Positions 6,763 to 16,268 of a stretch of 35,691 nt of DNA are shown piece by piece (the first letter of the stretch is position 1; each line of letters opens with the position of its first letter). Position numbers and translations under genes: made by a program. The notes beneath the pieces are model-generated. The model worked only from the letters and a program-made list of their open reading frames with translations. It was not told the origin of the DNA and ran no database searches. The stretch is from Planctomycetota bacterium (GTDB lineage: Bacteria; Planctomycetota; Phycisphaerae; Sedimentisphaerales; Anaerobacaceae): positions 1 through 35,691 of the forward strand of contig JAAYBA010000486.1 of assembly GCA_012719085.1 (NCBI GenBank), read 5' to 3'.

Positions 6763-6845
6763 ACCATTGACTCCTTCTGCTGCTGACAAGGCAGGGGGTA
6801 TCGTATCAGGTACGGTCTCGTTGCGAAAGGGGAATCCGGCACAGT

Positions 6846-7111
6846 CCGAGGCCGGGGGCGCACTGCGTGTTTGTAGGTAGGTTCCTGCCAAGTCCAGGAA
6901 AGAATCTTGTCTTTTCGACTAAGAGCTTGCCCCGAGCGCAGCCGAGTGGGGCGAAGCCCGCACGGAGAAATCTGGCCGAAGATAAGGCAGTGTCCCATTC
7001 GCAGCCAGATTCCTCCACTGCGCTGCGCTCCGGTCGGAATGACAAAGTCGATTGCAGAGCCCCCGTGGGGATCTACCTGCAAACACGCAGTGCACCCCGA
7101 GGCCGGGGGCG
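6846..7111. repeat. MITE-like element with inverted ends and flanking direct repeats
   Basis: Left (6860-6882) and right (7071-7093) ends are 23-bp inverted repeats matching at 21 positions. A 15-bp direct repeat, ccgaggccgggggcg, lies outside them at 6846-6860 and 7097-7111. The interior has a segment reading agattcctccactgcg followed by ctccggtcggaatgac (about 7007-7042), of a style I recall as a dispersed palindromic repeat in environmental bacterial genomes. No transposase frame is present. It sits between the divergent membrane-protein operon and ribE, and the ribE promoter begins 14 bases past its right end. A non-autonomous mobile element is the simplest reading. Confidence 0.6.
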
Positions 7112-7124
7112 GTGCCACAATTGT

Positions 7125-7152
7125 TTGACAGGTACGGGGCGGCGGGTATAGC
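7125..7152 (+). promoter_or_regulatory. Promoter of ribE
   Basis: A consensus TTGACA at 7125-7130 and TATAGC at 7147-7152 are 16 bp apart. Transcription should begin near 7159, about 50 bases before the ribE start. The leader is too short for an FMN riboswitch and shows none of its motifs. Confidence 0.7.
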
Positions 7153-7209
7153 ATGAACGGCGGTACGCTCATGGAGGGGTGGCGAATGGTTCCCGAGGAA
7201 TGACTGGGT

Positions 7210-7857
7210 ATGTTTACCGGGCTTATTGAATCGGTTTGTCAGGTCAAGTCGCTTTCCGCCGGACGAGCCTCCAACGGCGGCGCGCTGGCGGTCGATCTCG
7301 GTGCGCTCGCCGAAGGTGTTCGCCTGGGCGATAGCATTGCCATCAACGGCGCATGTCTGACGGTAACGCGACTGGAAGGGGCGGTGGCGACGTTCGCGCT
7401 GAGCCCCGAGACCCTGGCGAAATCGACGCTGGCAATGCTGAAACCGTCGTCGAGGGTCAATGTTGAGCGAGCGATGCTGGCGACCGATCGCTTCGGCGGC
7501 CATATGGTTCAGGGCCACATCGACGGAGTCGGCACGGTCCGGGCGGTCAAGAAGCTGGGCGAGTTTGCCGATATCGAGTTCGGCGCCTCGGCCGAGTTGC
7601 TCGATCAGATGGTCCCAAAGGGTTCGGTGGCCATCGACGGCGTGAGTCTGACGATTGCCGAGGTGGGCAGCGCCGGCTTTCGCGTGGCGGCGATCCCTGA
7701 GACGCTGGGCAGAACGACGCTCGGCTCGGCCCGTATAGGGGACAAGGTCAACGTCGAAATCGACGTCATTGTGAAGGTCGTCCGCCGGCAATTGGAGAAT
7801 ATCCTGCCCAAATACGAGAGTCTGACCGTCGAGCGGCTCAGGCAGATGGGCTTCTGA
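7210..7857 (+). CDS. ribE: Riboflavin synthase, alpha chain
   Basis: The 215-residue enzyme dismutates two molecules of 6,7-dimethyl-8-ribityllumazine to riboflavin and a pyrimidinedione; it normally works as a cytosolic trimer. Two homologous lumazine-binding domains are visible. The N-terminal half has MFTGLIES at the start and GDSIAINGACLTV; the C-terminal half begins around GGHMVQGHIDGVGTV and has KGSVAIDGVSLTI and IPETLGRTTL. Length and both domain signatures are standard. A GAGGA element lies upstream of the ATG. It appears to stand alone from the rest of the riboflavin pathway; pdxA follows after 52 bases and may be co-transcribed, grouping two cofactor genes. Confidence 0.96.
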   Translation: MFTGLIESVCQVKSLSAGRASNGGALAVDLGALAEGVRLGDSIAINGACLTVTRLEGAVATFALSPETLAKSTLAMLKPSSRVNVERAMLATDRFGGHMVQGHIDGVGTVRAVKKLGEFADIEFGASAELLDQMVPKGSVAIDGVSLTIAEVGSAGFRVAAIPETLGRTTLGSARIGDKVNVEIDVIVKVVRRQLENILPKYESLTVERLRQMGF

Positions 7858-7909
7858 AAGTAGGGCAAAAAACGCGGATATCAGTACTTTAGGCCCGGTT
7901 TTCGGTGTC

Positions 7910-8986
7910 ATGAGAAACAAAGCCAATCACAATTCGATCTCCGACCAAATGGTCATTGGCGTGACCATGGGCGACGCCGCGGGCATCGGGCCGGAGGTGG
8001 TGGTCAAGGCCCTGGCCGATCCGGAGGTCCGCCGGGCGGCCAAGTTCATCGTCTTCGGCATGAACGAGCAGCTCTGCTACGCCGCCGACCGCGCCGAGAT
8101 CGAGCCGTTCTGGGGCCGGCATCAGCACGAGAAGATCGGCCGCGACTACCCGTTCAAGGTGGTCGTCGCCGACTACGACGAGTACAGCGTGCCGCCCTGG
8201 CTCAAGGCGCCCAGCCAGGTGGCGGGCGAAGCGTCGCTTCGGTTCTGTCTCGATGCGATCGAGGCCGAGAAGATGGGCGTCATCGACGGGATCGTCACCG
8301 CGCCGATCAGCAAAGAGAGCTGGAAGATGGCCGATTCGGCCTGGCCCGGCCACACGGAGATGTTCGCCCAGAAGTACAAGGCGATCCGCAAGGCCATGAT
8401 GTTCGTCAGCGGGCCGCTGAAGGTCGCGCTGGCGACGATCCACGAGGCCCTCTTCGAGGTGCGGCACAAGTTCAAGATCGGCTGCGTGTTCGAGCCGATC
8501 GATTTGCTCAACGACGCCCTGAAGGAGTACTTCTCCATTGAGAACCCGCGTATCGGGGTCGCGGCGCTCAACCCCCACGCCAGCGAGAACGGCCAGTTCG
8601 GAGACGAGGAACAGCGCATCATCGCGCCGGCGATCCTGCTGGCCCAGGAGCAGGGGATCCACTGCACCGGCCCGATCCCGGCCGATTCGCTGTTCGTGCG
8701 GGCCGTTCGCGGCGATTTCGACGCGGTGGTGGCGATGTACCACGATCAGGCGATGATCCCGGTCAAGCTGCTCGACCGCGACCATGCAGTCAACGTCACG
8801 ATCGGGATTCCGGCGGTGCGGACCTCTCCGGCCCACGGGACGGCGTTCGACATCGCGGGACGCAACGCGGCGAATGCTTCGAGCATGAAGTCGGCGATCC
8901 TGACGGCGGTTCGCATGGCCCGGGTCCGACGATCCTGCCTCGCGGGGGCGGCTGCGAACGGACGGCCCTCAGGGCCTCCGACATAG
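7910..8986 (+). CDS. pdxA: 4-hydroxythreonine-4-phosphate dehydrogenase
   Basis: PdxA oxidises 4-phosphohydroxy-threonine in the DXP-dependent route to pyridoxal 5'-phosphate. The 358-residue product shows the family pattern: VIGVTMGDAAGIGPEVVVKA near residue 15, APISKESW, the metal-binding GHTE, LATIHEAL and MYHDQAMIPVK histidines, and the closing IGIPAVRTSPAHGTAFDIAG. The last 20 or so residues (from ARVRRSC) are an unconserved tail that makes it a little longer than typical. No strong ribosome-binding site precedes ATG 7910; ATG 7949 (MVIGVT) is an alternative start that would match the family start more closely. rsmA follows after 23 bases, the same pdxA-rsmA neighbourhood found in enterobacteria. 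Confidence 0.95.
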   Translation: MRNKANHNSISDQMVIGVTMGDAAGIGPEVVVKALADPEVRRAAKFIVFGMNEQLCYAADRAEIEPFWGRHQHEKIGRDYPFKVVVADYDEYSVPPWLKAPSQVAGEASLRFCLDAIEAEKMGVIDGIVTAPISKESWKMADSAWPGHTEMFAQKYKAIRKAMMFVSGPLKVALATIHEALFEVRHKFKIGCVFEPIDLLNDALKEYFSIENPRIGVAALNPHASENGQFGDEEQRIIAPAILLAQEQGIHCTGPIPADSLFVRAVRGDFDAVVAMYHDQAMIPVKLLDRDHAVNVTIGIPAVRTSPAHGTAFDIAGRNAANASSMKSAILTAVRMARVRRSCLAGAAANGRPSGPPT

Positions 8987-9009
8987 CGTCCGACAGGGCC
9001 TGTTCCCCT

Positions 9010-9924
9010 ATGCAGACCAAACGCCAGATCCATCAACTGCTCGCCTCAGCGGGCGTCGTTCCCAATCGCAGGTTCGGTCAGCATTTCCTCGTGGATCTGA
9101 ACCTTCTGCGGCTGGTCGTCGATGCGGCGCAGATCGATCCGCACGATGTCGTGCTCGAGGTGGGCTGCGGGACCGGCTCGATGACGGCGGCTCTGGCCGA
9201 GCGGGCCGGACGCGTGGTGGCCGTCGAGGTGGACCCGACGCTGGCGGCCATCGCCCGGTCGCAACTGGCCGGTGTCGACAACGTTGAACTCATCGAGGGC
9301 GATGTCCTGTCCAGCAAGGGCAGCTTCAATCCGGCTGTTGTCGAGGCGATTGGTGTTCTTGGGTCGATAAAATCAGGCGTCTCTGTGTCGCAAACGGTCT
9401 CTCGGCTGCTACTGGTCTCGAACCTGCCCTATGACGTGGCCTCGGCGGTCATCGCCAATCTGGTCAACGGACCGCTGGTGGCCGACGCCATGGTCGTCAC
9501 CGTGCAGAAGGAGGTGGCCGAGCGGATGGCGGCCGCGCACGGCGGCAGGGAGTACGGATCGCTGAGCATCCTGCTGGGCGCCACGGGCGACGTGGAGGTC
9601 CTTCGCATTCTCAAGCCGGGTGTGTTCTGGCCGCCGCCGGCGGTCGATTCGGCCATCGTTCGATTCGTTCGCAACGACGACAAGAGAGATGCGATCGATG
9701 ACATCGCGCTGTTCGGTGACGTGGTCGGCCTGTTCATGGGCCATCGCCGCAAGATGCTCCGGGCCTGCGCCAAACATGCGCCCGCCCATCTGGGAGATCA
9801 TGACCTGTGGATGGGGCTGTTCGAGCACTGCCGGATCGACCCCACCGCCCGACCCGAGGAACTCTCGCCGGGCCAGTACGTCGAGTTGGCGAACCGGTAT
9901 CGTCCTCATGCGCCGGGACGCTGA
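9010..9924 (+). CDS. rsmA: 16S rRNA (adenine-1518/1519-N6) dimethyltransferase
   Basis: RsmA/KsgA dimethylates two adjacent adenosines in helix 45 of 16S rRNA late in small-subunit assembly. The 304-residue protein has RRFGQHFLVD at about 20-29, the SAM-binding EVGCGTGSM at about 50-58, VAVEVD, EGDVL, the catalytic NLPYDVAS, and PPPAVDSAIVRF. The stretch between EGDVL and NLPY (about 30 residues, including GSFNPAVVEAIGVLG) is longer than in E. coli. The C-terminal helical domain (GHRRKMLR, later RPEELSPGQYVELANRY) is complete. It is 23 bases downstream of pdxA and probably shares its transcript. No terminator is evident after it. Confidence 0.95.
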   Translation: MQTKRQIHQLLASAGVVPNRRFGQHFLVDLNLLRLVVDAAQIDPHDVVLEVGCGTGSMTAALAERAGRVVAVEVDPTLAAIARSQLAGVDNVELIEGDVLSSKGSFNPAVVEAIGVLGSIKSGVSVSQTVSRLLLVSNLPYDVASAVIANLVNGPLVADAMVVTVQKEVAERMAAAHGGREYGSLSILLGATGDVEVLRILKPGVFWPPPAVDSAIVRFVRNDDKRDAIDDIALFGDVVGLFMGHRRKMLRACAKHAPAHLGDHDLWMGLFEHCRIDPTARPEELSPGQYVELANRYRPHAPGR

Positions 9925-10075
9925 GCGTCGGGCCTGCGGTGCGAAGATGGGCTGTAAATGGCCGATTGCATGTCTCTTGGGACGGAATTGGCTGTTTTAT
10001 TCGGACGTTCCGTGGGGCGGGTGCCTGCGTAAGATTTGTTAGAATAGGAGGTTAGGGAGATTGTTGGGTTTTGGT

Positions 10076-10104
10076 TTGCATGGGCAAATTGCTTTGGTTA
10101 TAAT
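10076..10104 (+). promoter_or_regulatory. Promoter of the first pseudopilin gene
   Basis: TTGCAT at 10076-10081 and a consensus TATAAT at 10099-10104 are separated by 17 bp. The start would be near 10111, leaving a leader of about 130 bases that holds a hairpin. Otherwise the 315-base gap between rsmA and the pseudopilin gene shows no gene. Confidence 0.72.
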
Positions 10105-10149
10105 AACATCCGTATCCGTCGAAGTGCTATCTCCATACGAAAAGGCCGA

Positions 10150-10173
10150 AATCAGCGGAACAGGCCGCTGATT
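10150..10173 (+). other. Leader hairpin upstream of the first pseudopilin gene
   Basis: A perfect 9-bp stem (aatcagcgg / ccgctgatt) with a 6-base loop lies inside the predicted leader, 67 bases before the start codon. No T-run follows, so it is not an intrinsic terminator; RNA stabilisation or a regulatory site is possible. Confidence 0.5.
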
Positions 10174-10239
10174 GGGTGCATCATTGGATGTGGGTTTAGG
10201 GGCGTTCCAGCAATTTGTGTGGGTGAAGGAGTTTCCGCT

Positions 10240-11070
10240 ATGACCAAGCGACGTGGTTTTACACTGATTGAGCTGCTGGTGGTGATCGCGATCATCGCCA
10301 TCCTGATGGCGATCCTGATGCCGGCCTTGAGGCGCGTCAAGGAGCAGGGCTATATGATCGGGTGTCTGGGCAACCTCAAACAATGGAACCTCCTGCATGC
10401 GATGTACCTTCAGGACAACGACGGGAAGTTCTACAGCGGGGATGGCGGCACTGCCTTCTGGTGGATTGTCCAGTTGGAGGAGAAGTATCAGAGTCGGTTG
10501 AAGAATGACTTGTGGTTCTGCCCGAAGAATCAAGGCCCTGTACAGGATGAGAACGGAATCACCAACAACAAGCTTCCGTTTCAGGCGGCGTGGGGCATCT
10601 TCACGCGGGCCAATGGCGACTCACGACTCTGTGCCGATGGGATCGCAGGCAGTTATGCCATCAACGGGTACACGCTCGGCCTGACCGGCGCGACCGGTGC
10701 GATGTCCGAAGGCAGATTCGCCGAAGATCATTGGAAGTCGCCGCAGGTCAAGGGCGCCGCCGAGATCCCGCTGATGGTTGAGGCGCTGCGCTTCGATATC
10801 TGGCCTCAGCCGAATCAGGCGCCTTTCGCCAGTGAAGAAGCGGCTTGGTCTACAGATGGCTCCAATCACATGGCGCGTGCGTGCATGAACCGTCACACGG
10901 GGTTCGTGAACGTCTCAATGTGTGATTTTTCGGTGCGGAAAGTGGGACTGAAGGAGCTCTATACGCTCAAGTGGCACAAGAATTTCAACACGATGGGACC
11001 GTGGACGAAGGCCGGCGGCGTCGAGGGCGGCGACTGGCCGCAGTGGATGCGCAGGTTCGCGGAGTATTGA
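10240..11070 (+). CDS. Pseudopilin-like secreted protein (first of three)
   Basis: ATG 10240 has AAGGAG 8 bases upstream and gives 276 residues. The N-terminus is a class III (type IV pilin) signal: basic MTKRRG, cleavage before [16 protein letters not shown], with Glu at the fifth position of the mature helix. After the helix come [10 protein letters not shown] and [10 protein letters not shown], the usual planctomycete continuation. The C-terminal globular part has [20 protein letters not shown] and then [16 protein letters not shown], a module shared with the third gene of this cluster. A prepilin peptidase (not in the window) would process it. It could be a minor pseudopilin of a type II secretion system or a cell-surface protein; the family is highly expanded in planctomycetes and its role is not established. 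It has its own promoter and terminator. Confidence 0.9.
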   Translation: MTKRRGFTLIELLVVIAIIAILMAILMPALRRVKEQGYMIGCLGNLKQWNLLHAMYLQDNDGKFYSGDGGTAFWWIVQLEEKYQSRLKNDLWFCPKNQGPVQDENGITNNKLPFQAAWGIFTRANGDSRLCADGIAGSYAINGYTLGLTGATGAMSEGRFAEDHWKSPQVKGAAEIPLMVEALRFDIWPQPNQAPFASEEAAWSTDGSNHMARACMNRHTGFVNVSMCDFSVRKVGLKELYTLKWHKNFNTMGPWTKAGGVEGGDWPQWMRRFAEY

Positions 11071-11094
11071 TTGCTCGATGACAGAGATAGGAGC

Positions 11095-11123
11095 ATGGCC
11101 GGCCTTCGAGGGCTGGCCATTTT
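11095..11123 (+). terminator. Terminator after the first pseudopilin gene
   Basis: A 10-bp stem with one G-T pair (11095-11104 with 11111-11120) and a 6-base loop ends in a run of four T. It begins 24 bases after the stop codon. Confidence 0.68.
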
Positions 11124-11168
11124 CATACCATCCATAGGGTGTTTGTGCCGAAACTGGGAGGCCAGAGA

Positions 11169-11996
<828 letters not shown>

Positions 11997-12036
11997 GACC
12001 CGTGCGCGGTTGGACGAGGGAACGAATCTGCAATCG

Positions 12037-12071
12037 ACCGGACCGTCACAGTGGGCGGTCCGGTTTTTTTT
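12037..12071 (+). terminator. Strong intrinsic terminator after the second pseudopilin gene
   Basis: A perfect 9-bp GC-rich stem (accggaccg 12037-12045, cggtccggt 12056-12064) with a 10-base loop is followed by eight T (12064-12071). It lies 40 bases after the stop and 43 bases before the next start codon. Confidence 0.9.
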
Positions 12072-12114
12072 CTGTTTCTTTCGCTCGCGAGGAATCTTTG
12101 AGGAGTGTCCCACG

Positions 12115-12897
<783 letters not shown>

Positions 12898-12934
12898 CCG
12901 GTCTGCCGCCGGCGTCCGGCTGATTGCTCGCAGG

Positions 12935-13798
12935 TCACAGGATCGCCGTCTTGTGGCGATGGCTGTGGCACTCGATGTTGACCGCCACCGGGAGCGAGGC
13001 GATGTGGCAGGGGGCCGTTTCGATCCGGACGGCGAGGGCCGTCGTATCGCCGCCGAGGCCGAGCGGACCGACCCCCAGCGCGTTGATCGCGGCCAGCAGT
13101 TCGCTCTCCATCTGTGCGTAGAACGCATTGGGATGGGGCTCGGCCAGGCCGCGCAGCAGGGCCTTCTTGCTGAGCAGGCAACTGAGCTCGAAGTTGCCTC
13201 CGATCCCCACACCCACGACAAAGGGCGGACACGCATCGGCGCCGGCCGCTTTGACGACCTCGACGATCCAGTCGGCGACCTCGGACGCTTCGACGGTGGG
13301 ACGGAACATCCGGAACTGACTCTTGTTCTCGCAGCCACCGCCTTTGGCCATGACGGAGATTCTCAGTCGGTCGCCGGCCACGAGCGAGTGATGCACGATG
13401 GCCGGTGTATTGGTCCCGGTGTTGACCCGACCGTTCAGCGGATCGGCCACGACGCTCTTTCGCAGGAACCCCTTCTCGTAGCCGGCCCGAACGCCTTCGT
13501 TGACGGCATCGATGAGCGTGATACGATCGTTCCGCCCGGTGTCGGCCAGGGTCACATCAGCGCCCTGCTCGACGAAGACGACGGTCAGTCCGGTATCCTG
13601 GCACAGCGGGATGCGTTCGTCGGCCGCGATGCGGGCGTTGTCGAGCAGTTGCGCCAGGACCTTTGCCGCCGCCGGATGGGACTCCTTCGCGGCCGCCGCT
13701 TCGAGGGCGGCCCGAACGTCGTCGGGCAACTCGTAACAGGCCGCGATGCAAAGCGACTCAACGGTGCGGCTGACCTGCTCGAATCCTATGGTTCGCAT
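12935..13798 (-). CDS. Class I fumarate hydratase, alpha subunit
   Basis: This 287-residue protein is the iron-sulfur half of two-subunit fumarase (or L(+)-tartrate dehydratase). ATG 13798 has GGAGGAG 10 bases upstream. Three cysteines suited to bind a [4Fe-4S] cluster are Cys66 (PLCQDTG), Cys156 (AKGGGCENKS) and Cys190 (DACPPFVVGVGIGG), each in its family context. It also has VNTGTNTPA and the closing LPVAVNIECHSHRH. The beta subunit normally encoded next to it is missing: downstream is a convergent pseudopilin gene, upstream a beta-propeller gene. The beta chain must be elsewhere. It is the last gene of the S55/propeller operon, 28 bases after the propeller stop, an unexpected grouping of envelope and TCA-cycle genes. 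Tartrate dehydratase (TtdA) cannot be excluded. Confidence 0.92.
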   Translation of the reverse strand: MRTIGFEQVSRTVESLCIAACYELPDDVRAALEAAAAKESHPAAAKVLAQLLDNARIAADERIPLCQDTGLTVVFVEQGADVTLADTGRNDRITLIDAVNEGVRAGYEKGFLRKSVVADPLNGRVNTGTNTPAIVHHSLVAGDRLRISVMAKGGGCENKSQFRMFRPTVEASEVADWIVEVVKAAGADACPPFVVGVGIGGNFELSCLLSKKALLRGLAEPHPNAFYAQMESELLAAINALGVGPLGLGGDTTALAVRIETAPCHIASLPVAVNIECHSHRHKTAIL

Positions 13799-13826
13799 GA
13801 CGGCCACGCTCCTCCGGCTCGTTGGG

Positions 13827-16109
13827 CTACTTGCCCAGCACACTGACCTCGAAGGTCTTGTATGTCGTGTTGCCGGCGCCGTCGCTGATCCGAAGCGCCA
13901 GGACATGTTCGCCCGGAGTCAGTTCCTCGGTGACGATCGTGAAGCTCTCGTCGGTGGTGTCGAAGATCAGGTCGTCCGGCAGCGTGCTCTTCCACTGGGC
14001 GTTGCTGTTGATCGTATATTCGAGTTTGTTGATGACGCTCAGTTCGTCCGTGACCTGGAGCTTGAGCGTGGCGGTCCGCCCCGTCTTGTCGAGGCTGTAC
14101 TTGCGAATCACCGGAGGGGTGTTGTCGACGACGATCGGGTCGCTGATGCGACTTCCCGTCAGCTTCGTCGAAGGGCTGTTGCTGCGCTCGTCGCTGGCGA
14201 TCACGCGGACCTCATACCGGCCGTCCTCGACGGTCCGGCCGTCCCACTCGCGGCTGTCGTCATCGACCTCGTCCTCGAGCTCGATCCACATGTCGCGGCC
14301 GATCTTGCGGAAGTCGATTCTGTAGACGAGCGTGTCGTCGTTCTCGTCGCCGGCCTTGTAGCTGATCTTGAAGCTGCCTTCCTTGCCGGAGCTGGTCAGT
14401 CGGCTGATCTCGACCGACTCGACCACGGGCGCCAGGTTCGGGATCGTGCTGGCCACGGCCACCTCGCGGATCAGCGGCGTTCTCTTGCCGTCCGGCGTCT
14501 GCAGCGTCAGTTTGTACTGGCAGAAGCGTCCAATGGGACATCGCAACTGGATCGGCTCGGTGATCTCGACCTGTTCGGTCCAGTCGGAAAACGTCGGGTC
14601 GTTGGCGTCCTTGACATTTCCGCTGCGGCTGGAGATCAGGATCTTGCCGCCACGAGGGATGTCGGCGTCGATCTGCAGCTTGCCCCACCGGGCAGGCTGA
14701 TCGGCGTCGATCAATCCGGAGATGTATGTGCCTTCCGCATTGTAGTCCGGGGACAAGAGGACGAGTCTGGCGGGATTGGCCGTCCCGATGTAGACGTCCC
14801 CTTCGATTGTGGCCAGCGCCGTGATCTGGGCGGCCCGTTCGTCCTCGTAAACGATCGTGTTGCGCTCGGCTTCAGGATCGATCGAGTAGAGCTGACCGCT
14901 GTTGCCCGAACCGAGAAGGATATTGCCGTCCTGTTCGGTCAGACAGAGAAAGACCGCCGATTCGCTGAACAGCTCGGTGACATAGCCCTGTTTGGAGATT
15001 CGGTAGAGGTAGCTGGCCGTGCCCGGCTTGCTGCCTCGGGCGACGGGCGCGGGTCGTGCGGAAGACTTCTTGTCGGTTTCGGCCTTGGTGTTGGGAATCT
15101 TCAGTTGCAGACCGCCGTTGCTGTCGGTCTTGCCGCCGCCGTCTTCCTCTTTGGGCTCGGGCCGTCCGGCAACGGTTTGGTCGGCGGCGAACTTCTGCTC
15201 GTTCTGAACGACCTGGGCCGATGTCGCCGTGGCGTACAGGTATCCGGCGTCCGCCGGCACTCCTCCGGCGAAGAGCAGCGCGCTGATCTCCGGCTCGTCG
15301 CTGTCGTAGAGGATCGTGGCGGACTTGTTGCGGGGGTTGATCTTGTAGACCAGGCCGCGGGTGTCGCTTCCGGCGTAGACGAAGCCGTCCTTGCCGGCCA
15401 CCAGCGACAGGATGTTCTTGTCGGGGCTGTCGTAGACGAGCTGCGCGACCTTGCCCGACGGATCGAGCACGTAGATCTTGCCCTCCGGGCCCGTACCGAT
15501 GTACAGGTTGCCGACGCTGTCGGCTTCGATGGCGAAGATGTACTTGGCATCGTTCGGCTCGAAGATCGTCTCCATCGCGCCCGTTTCGTAGCGGCAGAGT
15601 CGGCACGTCTCGCCGCTGATGCCGACGACCAGCCGGCCGGCCACGTCGACGGCCATCGCGAAGATGTGCTCGTTGGAGAACCGCTCGTCCTGCTCCACGG
15701 ATTCGCCGTCTTCGCCGTCGGTCGGGGCCTTCGGCACGGCCGGGCGATCCTTGTCGATCGTTACCTCGGCCTCGGTCGGATAGATTTTCGTCAGGGCGCC
15801 CAGGCGGTACTTGTAGATGCTGCCGTCCGGACTGGTGCCGATGTAGACCGAGCCCCCGCTGGCCACGATGCTGTTGACCGACCAGACGTCGTCGAAGTTG
15901 GAGGCGAGCACCTTGGCGGCCCGGCCCAGTTGGATGGTGCCGCGCGAGCTGATGACGACGCCTTCGGTTTTGCCTTCGAGCAGTTGTTTGCTGGTGGCCT
16001 GTCGCGTGATCTTGCTGGTGACCGCTCCACTGGGGCCGGCGAGCAGGCCGATCGTCAGCATCAATGCGGCCAGCCGCAACGGATTCGAACAGCGAAATTC
16101 CATTCTCAT
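13827..16109 (-). CDS. Secreted beta-propeller protein with C-terminal beta-sandwich region
   Basis: From ATG 16109 (GGGAG 5 bases upstream) the protein has 760 residues; a second ATG at 16103 is possible. Residues 1-29 form a signal peptide (basic start, then LRLAALMLTIGLLAGPSGA). The body has repeated strands of the form VYIGTSPDGSIYKY, LYIGTGPEGKIYVLDP, VYAGSDTRGLVYKINP, LLGSGNSGQLYSIDPEAE and VYIGTANPARLVLLSP, a WD40/quinoprotein-like propeller with about six or seven blades. A Lys/Glu/Pro-rich insertion interrupts it (about residues 325-365). The last 230 residues look like fibronectin/Ig-type sandwiches (APVVESVEIS, then DGRYEVRVIASDE, then DNTPPVIRKYSLD). No enzymatic motif was seen. 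It lies between an S55 protein upstream and fumarase downstream on one strand. Function unknown; an envelope scaffold or binding role is inferred. Confidence 0.85.
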   Translation of the reverse strand: MRMEFRCSNPLRLAALMLTIGLLAGPSGAVTSKITRQATSKQLLEGKTEGVVISSRGTIQLGRAAKVLASNFDDVWSVNSIVASGGSVYIGTSPDGSIYKYRLGALTKIYPTEAEVTIDKDRPAVPKAPTDGEDGESVEQDERFSNEHIFAMAVDVAGRLVVGISGETCRLCRYETGAMETIFEPNDAKYIFAIEADSVGNLYIGTGPEGKIYVLDPSGKVAQLVYDSPDKNILSLVAGKDGFVYAGSDTRGLVYKINPRNKSATILYDSDEPEISALLFAGGVPADAGYLYATATSAQVVQNEQKFAADQTVAGRPEPKEEDGGGKTDSNGGLQLKIPNTKAETDKKSSARPAPVARGSKPGTASYLYRISKQGYVTELFSESAVFLCLTEQDGNILLGSGNSGQLYSIDPEAERNTIVYEDERAAQITALATIEGDVYIGTANPARLVLLSPDYNAEGTYISGLIDADQPARWGKLQIDADIPRGGKILISSRSGNVKDANDPTFSDWTEQVEITEPIQLRCPIGRFCQYKLTLQTPDGKRTPLIREVAVASTIPNLAPVVESVEISRLTSSGKEGSFKISYKAGDENDDTLVYRIDFRKIGRDMWIELEDEVDDDSREWDGRTVEDGRYEVRVIASDERSNSPSTKLTGSRISDPIVVDNTPPVIRKYSLDKTGRTATLKLQVTDELSVINKLEYTINSNAQWKSTLPDDLIFDTTDESFTIVTEELTPGEHVLALRISDGAGNTTYKTFEVSVLGK

Positions 16110-16268
16110 CTCAACTCCCTGTTTTGTCATGCCGCCCCAACGATTCGGTCGGATGCCCGTTTCGTTGAACGGAGACCTCTTTTGTCCACTCTTGCCTCTG
16201 TGATACCCCGTCGGGCTGAAATCCAATGTATGACTCGGCCGGTCTTGTGCCGAGGTGCGCCGATCGGA

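Noticed and set aside
7153-7209. FMN riboswitch before ribE
   Set aside because: The leader is about 50 bases and lacks the conserved FMN-element blocks.
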